Shown here in pieces: positions 25,501 through 34,763 of a DNA stretch of 64,000 nucleotides (positions are counted from its first letter, which is position 1; each line of letters begins with the position of its first letter). The notes below the pieces were generated by a model, which was not told the origin of the DNA, did not search any database, and worked only from the letters and a program-made list of their open reading frames with translations. The stretch spans positions 1 through 64,000 of the forward strand of contig DASZIG010000068.1 in assembly GCA_035949375.1 (NCBI GenBank), read 5' to 3'. Made by a program: the position numbers and the translations under genes. This stretch comes from Gp13-AA77 sp035949375 (GTDB lineage: Bacteria; Acidobacteriota; Terriglobia; UBA7540).

Positions 25501-27780
25501 TTGCGGAGAATTCGGTTCCATGGCGGGACGGTGAAGGCAGCCGCACCCGCGAGAACTGCCGTGATCTTGCGCGCAAAGAAAGCCTTGCGACCGCTCGCCC
25601 TCGCCGTCGCGCTTTTGCCCGCCGTGCGTCCACCGGAGATGCGCTCCGGAGGCGCAGCAACGCCGTCTGCCGCTTCCGGACAGGCCTCGGCCGGCAATAC
25701 GGGCACTGGGCCCGTCATGCGTTCCGGTGTTCCGTTTGGCTTCACCCCCGCCAGCTTTGAGAATGAGCATCGGTGGGAGAAACGCTATCTGAGGCTGCCG
25801 AAACCGGGACAATGCAGCCGCTATCTGCGCCGGCTGACTTCGGAACCCCACGTGGCGGGGACGCCCGGCGATCGGCGCTTGACCGACTATATCGCCGGCG
25901 AGTTTCGGCGCGACGGCTTGGAAACTGAGATCGTCGAGTATAAGGTCCTGCTCTCGTATCCCAGGCGCGCGGCGCTCGACCTCACGGAACCTGTGCAGGT
26001 CGCGCTCGCGCATCCGGAGCCGCCGATTCACGGGGATCGCGCAACCGAGGTCGGCGACCCGCTGGCGCACGTCCCGTGGAACGCCTACTCACCGTCGGCC
26101 GACATCACGGCTCCGGTGGTGTACGCCAATTACGGCACCTCCGAGGACTACGACCGCTTGCTGTCGCTGGGCGCGACCGTGCGCGGACGAATCGTGCTGG
26201 TGCGCTATTTCCACGGGTATCGCGGCGGCAAGAGCCTGGAGGCGGAAAAACGTGGGGTGGCCGGCGTGCTCGTTTACTCCGATCCTGCCGAGGACGGCGC
26301 ACCGCGGGGCAGCGTTTACCCCAAGGGTCCATGGGGACCGCTGGCGCATTTTCAGCGCGGCGCTGTCGTCTATGACTTCATCGTGCCTGGCGATCCGCTG
26401 ACGCCGGGATGGGCTTCCACCGAGGGCGCGCGGCGCATTCCCGAGTCCGCGTCCAGGATTCTGCCCGCGATTCCGATGATGCCGCTCTCGGCCGCGGACG
26501 CCCGGGAGATTCTCCGCCGCCTCACGGGTCCGGCAGTGCCGGGCGCGTGGCAGGGAGGCCTTCCCTTCCCTTATCACATCGGCGACGGCTCGACCCGAGT
26601 GCATCTGCATCTGGAAATGGAGAATCGCGTGACGCCAATCTGGGATGTGATTGGGAAAATCCGCGGCCGGGACCAGCCGGACAAGCTGGTGATTCTTGGC
26701 AATCATCATGACGCCTGGGTCTACGGCGCTGTAGACCCGGCGAGCGGCACCGCCGCCATGCTCGAGACCGCGCGCGCCATGGGAAAGCTTCTGCGCGCCG
26801 GATTTCGTCCGCGGCGCACGCTGGTGTTCGGGAGCTGGGACGCGGAGGAATACACGCTGACCGGCTCAACGGAGTGGGGCGAGGAGTTCGAAGATGACTT
26901 GAAGAAGAACGCCGTGGCCTGCCTCAATGTCGATTCCGCCACCAGCGGCCGGAACCTGGCGGTCAGCCTGGTTCCTTCGCTGCTGCGCGCGGTGACGGAA
27001 GCCGCCGGCGCAGTCCGTGACCCCGCCACCGGCCAGTCGCTCTACGAGCGCTGGGCGGGCGAACGCGAGTCCCTGAACATCCGCAGCTATGCGGTGCCCG
27101 GAGCCGGAGGCGGCGGGGTCCCTTTCGGAATCCTGGGCGGCGGCTCGGATTTCATGGTCTTTCTGCAGCACGACGGCGTCCCCTCGGCCGACCTGGCCTT
27201 CGACGGACCGTACGGCGTCTATCACTCACTCTATGACGATTTCGATTGGATGAAAAAGTTCGGTGATCCAGGATTCGAATATCACGCCGCCATGAGCCGC
27301 CTGTGGGGATTGCTGGCCTTGCGGCTGGCGGATGCCGATCTGGAGCCGTTCGACTACGCGGCCTACGCGAGCGAAGTCGAGGCCTACGTGAATAGCCTCG
27401 AACCCCAGGCGCCCGCGGACTTCGCCGCCGTTACCCTCGATCCCCTGATCGAGCGCTGCCGGCGCTGGCATGACGCCGCCGCGAAGGTGACGGCGCGCCT
27501 CGAGAGCTGGCGCACTTCCGGACAGGGTCTTGACGATCGGGAGGCCGCGCGCATCAACGACTGCCTGAGCTCTGAGGAGCGCGCGCTGCTCGAACCGGAA
27601 GGGATTCCCGCGCGGCCGTGGTTCCGCCACCTCGTCTACGCGCCGCTGCCGAGTTATGAGGCTGAGACTCTGCCGGGGCTGCGGGAGGCTTTGGCCGCGC
27701 GCGACTTCGAACGCGCGCGGGCGCAGGCGGCGCGGCTGGGCGAGGCGCTGGACCGCGCCGCCGCCTGCCATCTGAACTGA
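25501..27780 (+). CDS. M28 family peptidase, glutamate carboxypeptidase II-like
   Basis: A zinc exopeptidase of up to 759 residues with the layout of glutamate carboxypeptidase II/PSMA: a PA domain (ITAPVVYANYGTSEDYDRLL, VRGRIVLVRYFHGYRGGK), the di-zinc peptidase core (LGNHHDAWVYGAVDPASGTA, GSWDAEEYTLTGSTEW, GVYHSLYDDFDW) and a helical dimerisation domain at the end. Ligands His, Asp, Glu-Glu and His are all visible. It would release C-terminal acidic residues from peptides outside the cell. The start is unclear: TTG at 25501, GTG at 25531 or GTG at 25561; the last leaves a hydrophobic export signal (PLALAVALLPAV) near the N-terminus. It converges with the diaphorase-unrelated GGDEF gene, one base apart. 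Confidence 0.88.
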   Translation: MRRIRFHGGTVKAAAPARTAVILRAKKALRPLALAVALLPAVRPPEMRSGGAATPSAASGQASAGNTGTGPVMRSGVPFGFTPASFENEHRWEKRYLRLPKPGQCSRYLRRLTSEPHVAGTPGDRRLTDYIAGEFRRDGLETEIVEYKVLLSYPRRAALDLTEPVQVALAHPEPPIHGDRATEVGDPLAHVPWNAYSPSADITAPVVYANYGTSEDYDRLLSLGATVRGRIVLVRYFHGYRGGKSLEAEKRGVAGVLVYSDPAEDGAPRGSVYPKGPWGPLAHFQRGAVVYDFIVPGDPLTPGWASTEGARRIPESASRILPAIPMMPLSAADAREILRRLTGPAVPGAWQGGLPFPYHIGDGSTRVHLHLEMENRVTPIWDVIGKIRGRDQPDKLVILGNHHDAWVYGAVDPASGTAAMLETARAMGKLLRAGFRPRRTLVFGSWDAEEYTLTGSTEWGEEFEDDLKKNAVACLNVDSATSGRNLAVSLVPSLLRAVTEAAGAVRDPATGQSLYERWAGERESLNIRSYAVPGAGGGGVPFGILGGGSDFMVFLQHDGVPSADLAFDGPYGVYHSLYDDFDWMKKFGDPGFEYHAAMSRLWGLLALRLADADLEPFDYAAYASEVEAYVNSLEPQAPADFAAVTLDPLIERCRRWHDAAAKVTARLESWRTSGQGLDDREAARINDCLSSEERALLEPEGIPARPWFRHLVYAPLPSYEAETLPGLREALAARDFERARAQAARLGEALDRAAACHLN

Positions 27781-27781
27781 T

Positions 27782-28594
27782 TTACGGCTCGAGCGCCGCC
27801 GGGCGAAGGGAGCGCTTTTCCCCATACAGCCGGGCGTCAACCTCGGCGATGTCCTGCTCCGCGCTCTGGCCCGCACGATGCGTGTAAAGGCCCAGGCTGA
27901 GCGAAATCCCCAACTCGCCTGAACGCTCCCACTCTGCCATCTTCTCGCGAATTCTGGCCACCACGGCATTCGCGCCGCCCTCCTCGGTTTCCGACAGCAC
28001 CAGCAGAAACTCGTCGCCTCCATAGCGCACCACGGAGTCCGATCCGCGCACGCACGCTTTCAGGATCGCTGCGGTTTCCGTCAGCACCTCGTCGCCCATC
28101 ACGTGTCCGTAACGGTCGTTGATTTGTTTGAAGCGATCAAGGTCGCACATGACCAGCGTCAAGGGCCGATGATTGCGCTCGGCGCGGGCGATCTCACTGC
28201 GCAGCAGGCCGGGCAGAAACCGGCGGTTGAACACGTGGGTGACGGCGTCGATCATTCCGGCTGAGCGCTCCGACTCAGCCAGTTGGCGCTCCTCGATGAC
28301 CAGCAGAGTGAGCTTGCGTATCTGCAACTCGCGACGGACCAGGTAGAGCGCCAGGAGAATGAGCAGGACCAGGGCCACGAAAAGAATCGGGGGCGGGATC
28401 TTGATGTCGATCGATTCCTGCAGCCAGAAACTGGAACGGAAGAAGAGGCTGACGGCGCCCAGTACGAGTATCGCGATCGCCAGCAGGCTCACGGCGCCTG
28501 CCAGGCGGTTGCGCGCGTCGAGGCGGGCAAGCTCCACCTTGAGCCGGCCCTGCCAGCTCAGGCGCGCACCCGGGTCCGCTTTGCCGCGCTCCAT
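27782..28594 (-). CDS. Diguanylate cyclase with two membrane segments
   Basis: A 270-residue protein starting at the ATG at 28594 (GGAAGAAT upstream). Two hydrophobic helices (LLAIAILVLGAVSLFF and ILFVALVLLILLALYLV) enclose a short extracytoplasmic loop. They are followed by a linker helix and a GGDEF domain with THVFNRRFLPGLL, CDLDRFKQINDRYGHVMGD and the intact RYGGDEFLLV active site. RGSD five residues before GGDEF is a complete inhibitory site (RxxD), so product feedback is expected. It makes cyclic di-GMP. It lies 65 bases downstream of the P5C dehydrogenase gene on the same strand and may share its transcript; a longer upstream frame overlaps that gene and is not used. Confidence 0.88.
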   Translation of the reverse strand: MERGKADPGARLSWQGRLKVELARLDARNRLAGAVSLLAIAILVLGAVSLFFRSSFWLQESIDIKIPPPILFVALVLLILLALYLVRRELQIRKLTLLVIEERQLAESERSAGMIDAVTHVFNRRFLPGLLRSEIARAERNHRPLTLVMCDLDRFKQINDRYGHVMGDEVLTETAAILKACVRGSDSVVRYGGDEFLLVLSETEEGGANAVVARIREKMAEWERSGELGISLSLGLYTHRAGQSAEQDIAEVDARLYGEKRSLRPAALEP

Positions 28595-28659
28595 ACGGAT
28601 TCTTCCGGCCGCAGCGCGCGGGGGATACGACCTGCACTCGCGGGCGCGCCGGATCGAGG

Positions 28660-30219
28660 CTATGCGTCTAGCTTCTCCGCCACGGTTTTCGCCTGGGTAA
28701 AGAGCAGCAGATAGTCGGGACCGCCGGCCTTGGAGTCCGTGCCGGACATGTTGAATCCGCCAAAAGGATGCCCGCCCACCAGCGCTCCCGTGCACTTGCG
28801 GTTCAGATACAGGTTCCCGACGTGGAAGGTCTCGGCGGCCTTCGCGAGTTTCTGCCGGTCCTTGGTATACACGGCGCCGGTCAGTCCGTATTCGGTGTTA
28901 TTCGCGATCTCCAGGGCCTCGTCGAAGTCTTTCGCCTTGATCACCGCCAGCACAGGGCCGAAGATCTCCTCCTGCGCCAGCCGGGCCTGCGGCCCCACGT
29001 CCGCAATCACCGTAGGCGCGATAAAGTGCCCTTCACTCGAGGTGGTGCGGCCGCCGGTGACGAGGCGCCCCTCCCGCTTGCCCGTCTCGATGTATTCCAG
29101 GATCGTCTTCTCCGCGCCACCGTTGATCACAGGACCCATGTCTGTGCCTGGGTCGCTCGGGGGTCCTACCTTCAGGGCCTCGACCCGCTGCTTCAACTTA
29201 TCCAGAAAAGCGTCATACACGTTCTCCACGACGATGGCCCGGGAGCACGCCGAACACTTCTGCCCCTGAAAACCGAAAGCCGCGGCCGTCACGCCGTCAG
29301 CAGCCAGGTCGAGATCGGTTTCGCTGTCGACCACGATCGAGTCCTTGCCGCCCATCTCGGCGACCACGCGTTTCACCCAGATCTGGCCGGGCTGATGCCT
29401 CGCCGCCAGCTCGTTGATGTGTAGTCCGACCTCTTTCGAGCCCGTAAAAGCCACATAGCGCGTGCGAGGATGCGCCACCAGAGGATCGCCGATGGTCGAG
29501 CCCGAGCCCGGAAGAAAATTCACGACGCCCGGCGGCATTCCAGCCTGCTCGAGAACCTCAAAGAACTTGTAGGCGATGGCGGGCGAGTCACTCGAAGGCT
29601 TCAGCACCACGGTGTTGCCGGAGACGATCGATGCCGTGGTCATGCCGGTCAGAATCGCCAGTGGAAAGTTCCAGGGAGGAATGACGATGCCGACGCCGAG
29701 CGGGATGTAGCGCAGGTAGTTGTTCTCGCCCGGCACAGGCGTCAAGGGCGCGGGACGGTCCAGGCGCAGCATCTCGCGGCCGTAGTATTCACAGAAATCG
29801 ATGGACTCCGCTACGTCAGCGTCCGCTTCCGCCCAGGACTTGCCTACCTCAAACACCAGCCATGCGTTGTAGTAATACTTGTCGTCGCGCAAAATCCGAG
29901 CGGCCTCGAGCAGGACGCTGACACGACGCTCCGCCGGAGTCCGGCTCCACGCCTTGAAGGCCTCTTCCGCCGTGCGAATCGCTCGCTCCGCGAGTTCGCG
30001 TGTCGCTTTAGAAAAACTGCCCACCACCTGGTTCTTCTCAGCGGGATTGTAAGAGATGAGCCGGTCATCGGTGCGAATGCGTTCCCCGCCAATCACAAGG
30101 TCGTAGTCGCGACCGAGCTCACTTCGCACTCTGTCCACGGCTTCCGTCATTTTGCGCCCGTGCTCGGGATTCTTTTTGAAATCCGACAGAGGCTCGTTGC
30201 TAAATTCGGCAAGTTCCAT
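28660..30219 (-). CDS. pruA: 1-pyrroline-5-carboxylate (L-glutamate gamma-semialdehyde) dehydrogenase
   Basis: A 519-residue aldehyde dehydrogenase. GGGGAGGG precedes the ATG at 30219; the longer frame to 30297 is not needed. It matches the RocA/PruA length and motifs: YNPAEKNQVVG, VIPPWNFPLAILTGM, KPSSDSPAIAYK, FTGSKEVGLHINELAA, the general base in VAEMGGKDSIVVD and the catalytic cysteine in GFQGQKCSACSRA. The C-terminal GGHPFGGFNMSGTDSKAGGPDY is diagnostic of P5C dehydrogenases. It oxidises glutamate semialdehyde to glutamate with NAD, completing proline degradation begun by the dehydrogenase at 5157-6086. Confidence 0.93.
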   Translation of the reverse strand: MELAEFSNEPLSDFKKNPEHGRKMTEAVDRVRSELGRDYDLVIGGERIRTDDRLISYNPAEKNQVVGSFSKATRELAERAIRTAEEAFKAWSRTPAERRVSVLLEAARILRDDKYYYNAWLVFEVGKSWAEADADVAESIDFCEYYGREMLRLDRPAPLTPVPGENNYLRYIPLGVGIVIPPWNFPLAILTGMTTASIVSGNTVVLKPSSDSPAIAYKFFEVLEQAGMPPGVVNFLPGSGSTIGDPLVAHPRTRYVAFTGSKEVGLHINELAARHQPGQIWVKRVVAEMGGKDSIVVDSETDLDLAADGVTAAAFGFQGQKCSACSRAIVVENVYDAFLDKLKQRVEALKVGPPSDPGTDMGPVINGGAEKTILEYIETGKREGRLVTGGRTTSSEGHFIAPTVIADVGPQARLAQEEIFGPVLAVIKAKDFDEALEIANNTEYGLTGAVYTKDRQKLAKAAETFHVGNLYLNRKCTGALVGGHPFGGFNMSGTDSKAGGPDYLLLFTQAKTVAEKLDA

Positions 30220-30602
30220 TGAATCGTGTCCCTCCCCAAGCATAATAACATTAACGGCATCGGCGCCTTGCTCAGTCGCTCCCGCGGCGCGCGACATCGG
30301 CGGCCAGGGGGAGGACGTCTCTCCGCGGAGAAGGAGCAGCCCCCTGATTCATTGATTAGAAAGATGTTAGGCCTGTAACAAGAAGGTGATAAATAATTAG
30401 GTAACACGTCTTGACCGGATTGCACGGTTTGGTATATGCTCTCTGTGGGTTCTATAGCAGGATTGGGGTTTTTGCCTTTACCTCGGTCAGCGGGGCGAGA
30501 AGCCTACTTTGTCGAAAAGCTGACACGAGGAAGCGATCTCTCGGTAGTTGGTTGTACCGCTCAAGTGCCAGATCGCGCGGTGACCGGCGTCGAGGGGGGT
30601 TC
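30220..30602. other. Intergenic region with promoter and possible structured leader
   Basis: The divergent spacer between pruA and the PEP-CTERM gene. It contains the plus-strand promoter at 30411-30438 and, in the predicted leader, a hairpin with GTCAGC at 30486-30491 and GCTGAC at 30519-30524. I could not match the leader to a riboswitch class I know. No gene seen. Confidence 0.45.
30411..30438 (+). promoter_or_regulatory. Sigma-70-type promoter of the PEP-CTERM gene
   Basis: TTGACC at 30411-30416 and TATATG at 30433-30438 are spaced by 16 bases in a locally AT-rich stretch. The start codon at 30603 leaves a leader of about 155 bases, unusually long for this window. Confidence 0.45.
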
Positions 30603-31232
30603 ATGCGAGCTTTACTGGTTGCGCCCATAATCGCGGTATTACTCGGGACGGCGAGTTCACCCACTCCCGCGGTCGCTGGCACGCTACGCCCTTCAACTCA
30701 GAGTGCTTACACCGTAAGTAATCTCAATAATCAAGACCTTTCGTCGTTAGTCTCGAGTTCTCCCGCTTCGTTCGATCCCACATCCGCAACCTACGTCTTC
30801 GAAAACACTGATTCCAAACTCGCGATGGCCGACGGCTCCTCCGCATCATGCGCGGGTGGGGGACCGCAGCCTTTGAACAGGCCCGTCGCCGGACCGGTTT
30901 CAAAGAGACGGCACCAGACCCCGATGGGACAGGGGCCCTGCCAGTCAGGCCAGAGTCCTTCAAATCCTCCGAATTCCATTCTGCCGAATCCCTTGGTACC
31001 TCCGGCAGGAACCCAGGCGTCGCTTGGCAGCCAGGTACCGGATATCACGCGGCCCGGCGGCGGCGACTCAGGTAAAAAGCGTCACGCCGCGCCAACCACG
31101 CTCCCGGGCGGCAGTGGCACGCCCGCCGTGCCGGAGCCAGGCAGCTTGCTGCTTCTCGGTTCGGGCTTGTTGACCCTGGCCCTTGTCGCGCGTCGTCGGC
31201 GAGTCGCCCGAGCGGCGCCTCCCGCACGCTAG
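30603..31232 (+). CDS. PEP-CTERM sorting-signal protein
   Basis: A 209-residue exported protein. GAGGGGGG lies just before the ATG at 30603; a longer frame upstream is unsupported. It has a signal peptide (ALLVAPIIAVLLGTASSPTPAVA), a low-complexity Ser/Pro/Asn-rich middle without recognisable domains, and a textbook C-terminus: VPEPGSLLLLGSGLLTLALV followed by an ARRRR basic cluster. PEP-CTERM proteins are recognised by an exosortase, which cleaves and anchors or releases them at the outer surface, usually with exopolysaccharide. No exosortase gene lies in the window. The body is rich in prolines and likely disordered. Confidence 0.82.
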   Translation: MRALLVAPIIAVLLGTASSPTPAVAGTLRPSTQSAYTVSNLNNQDLSSLVSSSPASFDPTSATYVFENTDSKLAMADGSSASCAGGGPQPLNRPVAGPVSKRRHQTPMGQGPCQSGQSPSNPPNSILPNPLVPPAGTQASLGSQVPDITRPGGGDSGKKRHAAPTTLPGGSGTPAVPEPGSLLLLGSGLLTLALVARRRRVARAAPPAR

Positions 31233-31316
31233 CCGTTCGCAGTATTTCCGAATCAAGACACTGAAGGCAGGTTCGTGTTGAGGTGCGCCGTGCGGCAGGA
31301 GGGGCTTGACGTTTGA

Positions 31317-34145
31317 CTACTGCGCCGCCCGAGCAGCATTACGCGCAATAAGACCAAACCCTTTGTCGTTGGCGGATTTCTCAACCCGCGCCAGAGCCGC
31401 CCGGCCCGCGGCGCGGTCGCCGCTTTGCATCTCCACCATGCCAAGCGCCAACTCTGCGTCCAAACTGCGATCCACAAATCCCAGCCTCTCAGCTTCGGAG
31501 CGTACTGCGGCGAGCTCGTCCGCGGCTTCGCGAATTCGTTGAGTTCCCCCGGAAGCGGCGGCGACGCGCGCGACGATGATTTCGGCGTCGAAACGCACCG
31601 GCTCACTTCGGCCTTTCTGTTCCAAGGAGCGCGCCTGCGCGGAGGCTTTCGCGGCCTGGGAGAGATTGCCCAGTTCCAGGTACGCGCGCGCCAGCACTGC
31701 CTCACCAGCAGCTTCGTCCACCAGCTGTTGTTCGCGACGCACTTCATCGATGGCCGCGGGCAGGTCCGAGACCGCCTGTTGCGCGTGTCCTTCCTCAATC
31801 GCCACGAGGCCGATCTGCATCACGGTCTCGGCGGCGCTGCCCTGCTCCCCGAGCTCCCGACGGGTGCTGAGCGCCTCCTGGTACTTGCGCGCCGCCTCGG
31901 CCAGATCACCCTGCAGATAGGCTACATCGCCGAGGCCGGCGAGCGCGCTCGCCCGCTGGCTCTTGGTGCCGAGATCCTCCGCGATCGACACGGCCTTCTG
32001 ATATCGGCTGCGTGCGCCCGCCAGATCGCCCTGGTTCGCGAGCACCAACCCGGTATTGAGAAGTGCCAGGGTTTCACCGCCTTTGTCACCGATCTCCCTG
32101 AACTTAGCCCCCGAGTCTTCGTACATGCGGCGAGCGGCTCCGAGATCTCCCTGATCGTAGAGGAGGTTGGCCTCATTGTTGAGTGCGTTGCCCACGCCGT
32201 TCTGATCCCCGACCTCCCGGAAACTGGTGAGTGCCTGGTCATACATCTTCTTCGCGCCGTCCATGTCGCCCTGCTGCCATTTCAGCAGCGCCACTTGGTT
32301 CAAAGATGCTGCCAAGCCGCCCTGGTCGCCCGTGGCCCGGCGAATCCCAAGCGCCTCCTCGTACTTTTGCCGGGCTCCCGCCAGGTCTCCCTCGTCTCGC
32401 AACACCCCGGCCGTCACCTCCAGCGCCTCGGCAACGCTGCCCCGGTCCCCCTTGGACTCAAACGTATTTTGAGCCTCCTTCAAAACCGTAAGGGCCTTCT
32501 GCGATTGTCCCACCTTCCACTGCGCCGTCGCCTCGGCGAGCTGGGCCTGCGCCGCCAGCAGGTTCTCCCCAAGTGATTGCGCCTGCGTGACCGCTTTCGA
32601 AGCCGCAGACGCCTCACGCTTGAAATCCGACACCGACTCTGCCCAATTGGCCTCGGCCACGTCGATTCGCGGATCCTGGCCTTCCGGCGGCGGAAGCTGT
32701 CGCAGCGCCGTCAGAGTCGCCTGCACGTCATCGCCCTTGCCCACCATGGCTTCGCAGGTCGTCAGAGTGATACCGTAGTCGAGATTGTCCGGGAAAAGCC
32801 CGAATAGCGTATGGTAGACTTCAAGTCCCTGATTCCATTGATTGGAAATCGCGCGGTATCGGCCTTCAATAACCAAGCGTTCTTCGCGGTTGAGACCGCC
32901 GGACAGGTCAAACGCCTTCTTGGCCTCGTCGGCCGCTTTGGCATCATAGCCCAAACCGGAAAGCGCCGAGGCCAGCGCGGAATGTGCCAAGGGAAACTGA
33001 GGATCGGCAGCCACGGCTTTTTGCAGGAGATCCCGAGAATCCAGGTAACTGAAAACTCTAAGCTTAGCCAAACCGTCGGCGTACAGCTTCGCAACCTCGG
33101 CGTTTGACGGCAACTCTGCCCGGACTCCGCGCGCCTCCGGCTCGGGAACATCCCCCACGCTCAGGGCATCGCGCAATCGCGTGCCGGCGTGGGAAACCAG
33201 GTCGAACAAGCCGGACTCGGTGCCACTTTCGCCGAAGGCCGCCAGCGTCTCACCTGCCCGCGCATCTTGCAGCCGCAAGTCGACCCTGATCCGCCCGCCA
33301 CCTTCCGGCCCCAGATCTGTAAACGACCCAAGGACAACGTAGTCCGTCCCCAGGTCATTGCGAATCCGCGTCAGAGTGTCCTGCGCCAGACTGTCGGAGT
33401 TACCGAGAACCAGGTCCATCCTCATGCGGGCGATGTTTTCGCCGGGAATGGCGCGCAACTGCGCGCCGGCGGCAAGCTCGGACGTGAGCATCTCCGAAAG
33501 TGCAGTCGACAGCCAGGCAGCGTCCGGACGGCCCGTAAGGTTCCTGAGTCCGAGGACGGCCACGGATGGCCTCCGCCGCAATGCTGCACCGGCAAAAGAG
33601 GTGCTCCCTTCCTCGGGCGGTCGCCGGGTCCGCAAATAGTAGACGACCGAGGCGGCCGTCACCACGAGCGTGATCACGATGGCGGCGAATTGAGCTAAGC
33701 TCAGATTTCCCAGGACCTTGGTCTGGGTTTCGGTCTCCTCTTCCTCCTCAACAATGATGGTGGACTTGGTACGTTCGCGGACGATAAGTTCGGGAATCTC
33801 CTCCCATCGCTCGCGAACTGCTGCAACAAAACGGTAACCCCGCCGTGGGAGAGTCTCTATGTAAGGTTTTTCCCCAACGCCCTGGCCTAGGGCTTTTCGC
33901 AGGGCAGAAACATTCTGCGTGAGGTTGTTTTCCTCGACGATCGTGTCGGGCCAGACCATTTTCATCAGATCGTCTTTTTCAAGAATCCGCCCGGCAGCCT
34001 CAACTAAAACCAAGAGAGTGTCGAAAGCCTTAGGTGTAAGCGGGACGGGCATCGTATCCCGAAAAAGAACCCGGTCCGTGATATCGATCCGGAAGGGGCC
34101 GAACTCGTAAAAGTGCTTGTTGGCCTGGAGGTTAACGGCGTTCAT
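31317..34145 (-). CDS. CadC-type winged-helix regulator with membrane segment and TPR tail
   Basis: A 942-residue protein. Residues about 12-112 form an OmpR/PhoB winged helix (FGPFRIDITDRVLFRD, VWPDTIVEENNLTQNVSALR, YIETLPRRGYRFVAAV). A charged EEEEETE linker is followed by one membrane helix (LAQFAAIVITLVVTAASVVYYL, near 150-172). After it come a TolB-N-like domain (PSVAVLGLRNLTG, LGTDYVVLGSFTDLG) and many tetratricopeptide units (for example GDLAGARQKYEEALGIRR and GDMDGAKKMYDQALTSFR). The membrane-tethered layout resembles CadC/ToxR, so it may sense an envelope signal directly and bind DNA. This architecture is greatly expanded in Acidobacteria. Target genes are unknown; no operon partner. 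Confidence 0.88.
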   Translation of the reverse strand: MNAVNLQANKHFYEFGPFRIDITDRVLFRDTMPVPLTPKAFDTLLVLVEAAGRILEKDDLMKMVWPDTIVEENNLTQNVSALRKALGQGVGEKPYIETLPRRGYRFVAAVRERWEEIPELIVRERTKSTIIVEEEEETETQTKVLGNLSLAQFAAIVITLVVTAASVVYYLRTRRPPEEGSTSFAGAALRRRPSVAVLGLRNLTGRPDAAWLSTALSEMLTSELAAGAQLRAIPGENIARMRMDLVLGNSDSLAQDTLTRIRNDLGTDYVVLGSFTDLGPEGGGRIRVDLRLQDARAGETLAAFGESGTESGLFDLVSHAGTRLRDALSVGDVPEPEARGVRAELPSNAEVAKLYADGLAKLRVFSYLDSRDLLQKAVAADPQFPLAHSALASALSGLGYDAKAADEAKKAFDLSGGLNREERLVIEGRYRAISNQWNQGLEVYHTLFGLFPDNLDYGITLTTCEAMVGKGDDVQATLTALRQLPPPEGQDPRIDVAEANWAESVSDFKREASAASKAVTQAQSLGENLLAAQAQLAEATAQWKVGQSQKALTVLKEAQNTFESKGDRGSVAEALEVTAGVLRDEGDLAGARQKYEEALGIRRATGDQGGLAASLNQVALLKWQQGDMDGAKKMYDQALTSFREVGDQNGVGNALNNEANLLYDQGDLGAARRMYEDSGAKFREIGDKGGETLALLNTGLVLANQGDLAGARSRYQKAVSIAEDLGTKSQRASALAGLGDVAYLQGDLAEAARKYQEALSTRRELGEQGSAAETVMQIGLVAIEEGHAQQAVSDLPAAIDEVRREQQLVDEAAGEAVLARAYLELGNLSQAAKASAQARSLEQKGRSEPVRFDAEIIVARVAAASGGTQRIREAADELAAVRSEAERLGFVDRSLDAELALGMVEMQSGDRAAGRAALARVEKSANDKGFGLIARNAARAAQ

Positions 34146-34369
34146 ACAAGATTCACTAAACTTTCAGCGCTTTCTAAGTACGTTCAAACACGTCCCGCGC
34201 TATGGTGGCCGTGTTCGATGGCGGTTGAGAGAGCAAATGTCCGGCAACTGAGCCAACGTGCTGATTCTAGCGAAAGCGGCCGGACGGTGCAACGCCAAGG
34301 GGCTATCAAAAGAGGTAATGCGCCAGCCATAGCCCCAGGGCGCGGAATCCGCCCGACGGGAGACAAGTC

Positions 34370-34630
34370 ATGACGACGAGACGAAAAAAGAAGACAACGA
34401 TCATCACCGAAACCGACCGCCTGCTGATCCTGAACAAGCAGAGCGGGGCGGTCGAAGGCTGGTGCGAAGATTTGGACGGATTGGTCGGGATGGTCAGGCC
34501 CAGCCGGGCGTCGGCCGTGGCTGCTTTCCGTCTGGGTTCGGTTTACGGGTCTCTTGACCCTAACCGCTTGGAACGCAACGGGGACGGGCTGCTTCAAGTT
34601 TGCCTGGACTCCCTTCTGAAACCGGCCTGA
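34370..34630 (+). CDS. Small acidobacterial-type protein with a degenerate zinc-binding site
   Basis: An 86-residue protein. GGGAG precedes the ATG at 34370. It begins MTTRRKKKTTIITETDRLLI, continues with EGWCEDLDGLVGMVRP and ends LLQVCLDSLLKPA. I recall a small family in Acidobacteria and related groups with the layout 'basic start - ETDRLLI - WCxxC - VxM - regulatory helix - CLxSL', thought to bind DNA or metal. Here the second Cys of WCxxC is replaced (WCEDL), so a metal site would be incomplete. It lies 133 bases before an XRE regulator on the same strand. Assignment to that family is from memory and tentative. Confidence 0.6.
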   Translation: MTTRRKKKTTIITETDRLLILNKQSGAVEGWCEDLDGLVGMVRPSRASAVAAFRLGSVYGSLDPNRLERNGDGLLQVCLDSLLKPA

Positions 34631-34763
34631 GAGGTTCAGGCCTTTCGTCGCGGGCTCCTGCAAGCGGAGCTGCCGACCGTGATCCAACGCGAGCCTTTAT
34701 AAGGTTCGCCCAACCCGGCCTGGGGCCGGCCAAAGCCAGCGCCAATTCATAAGGGAGAAAGTC

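Noticed and set aside
34113..34373. Plus-strand frame before the small 86-residue gene
   Set aside because: It starts within the wHTH-TPR gene region antisense, has no ribosome binding site, and its product has no family features.
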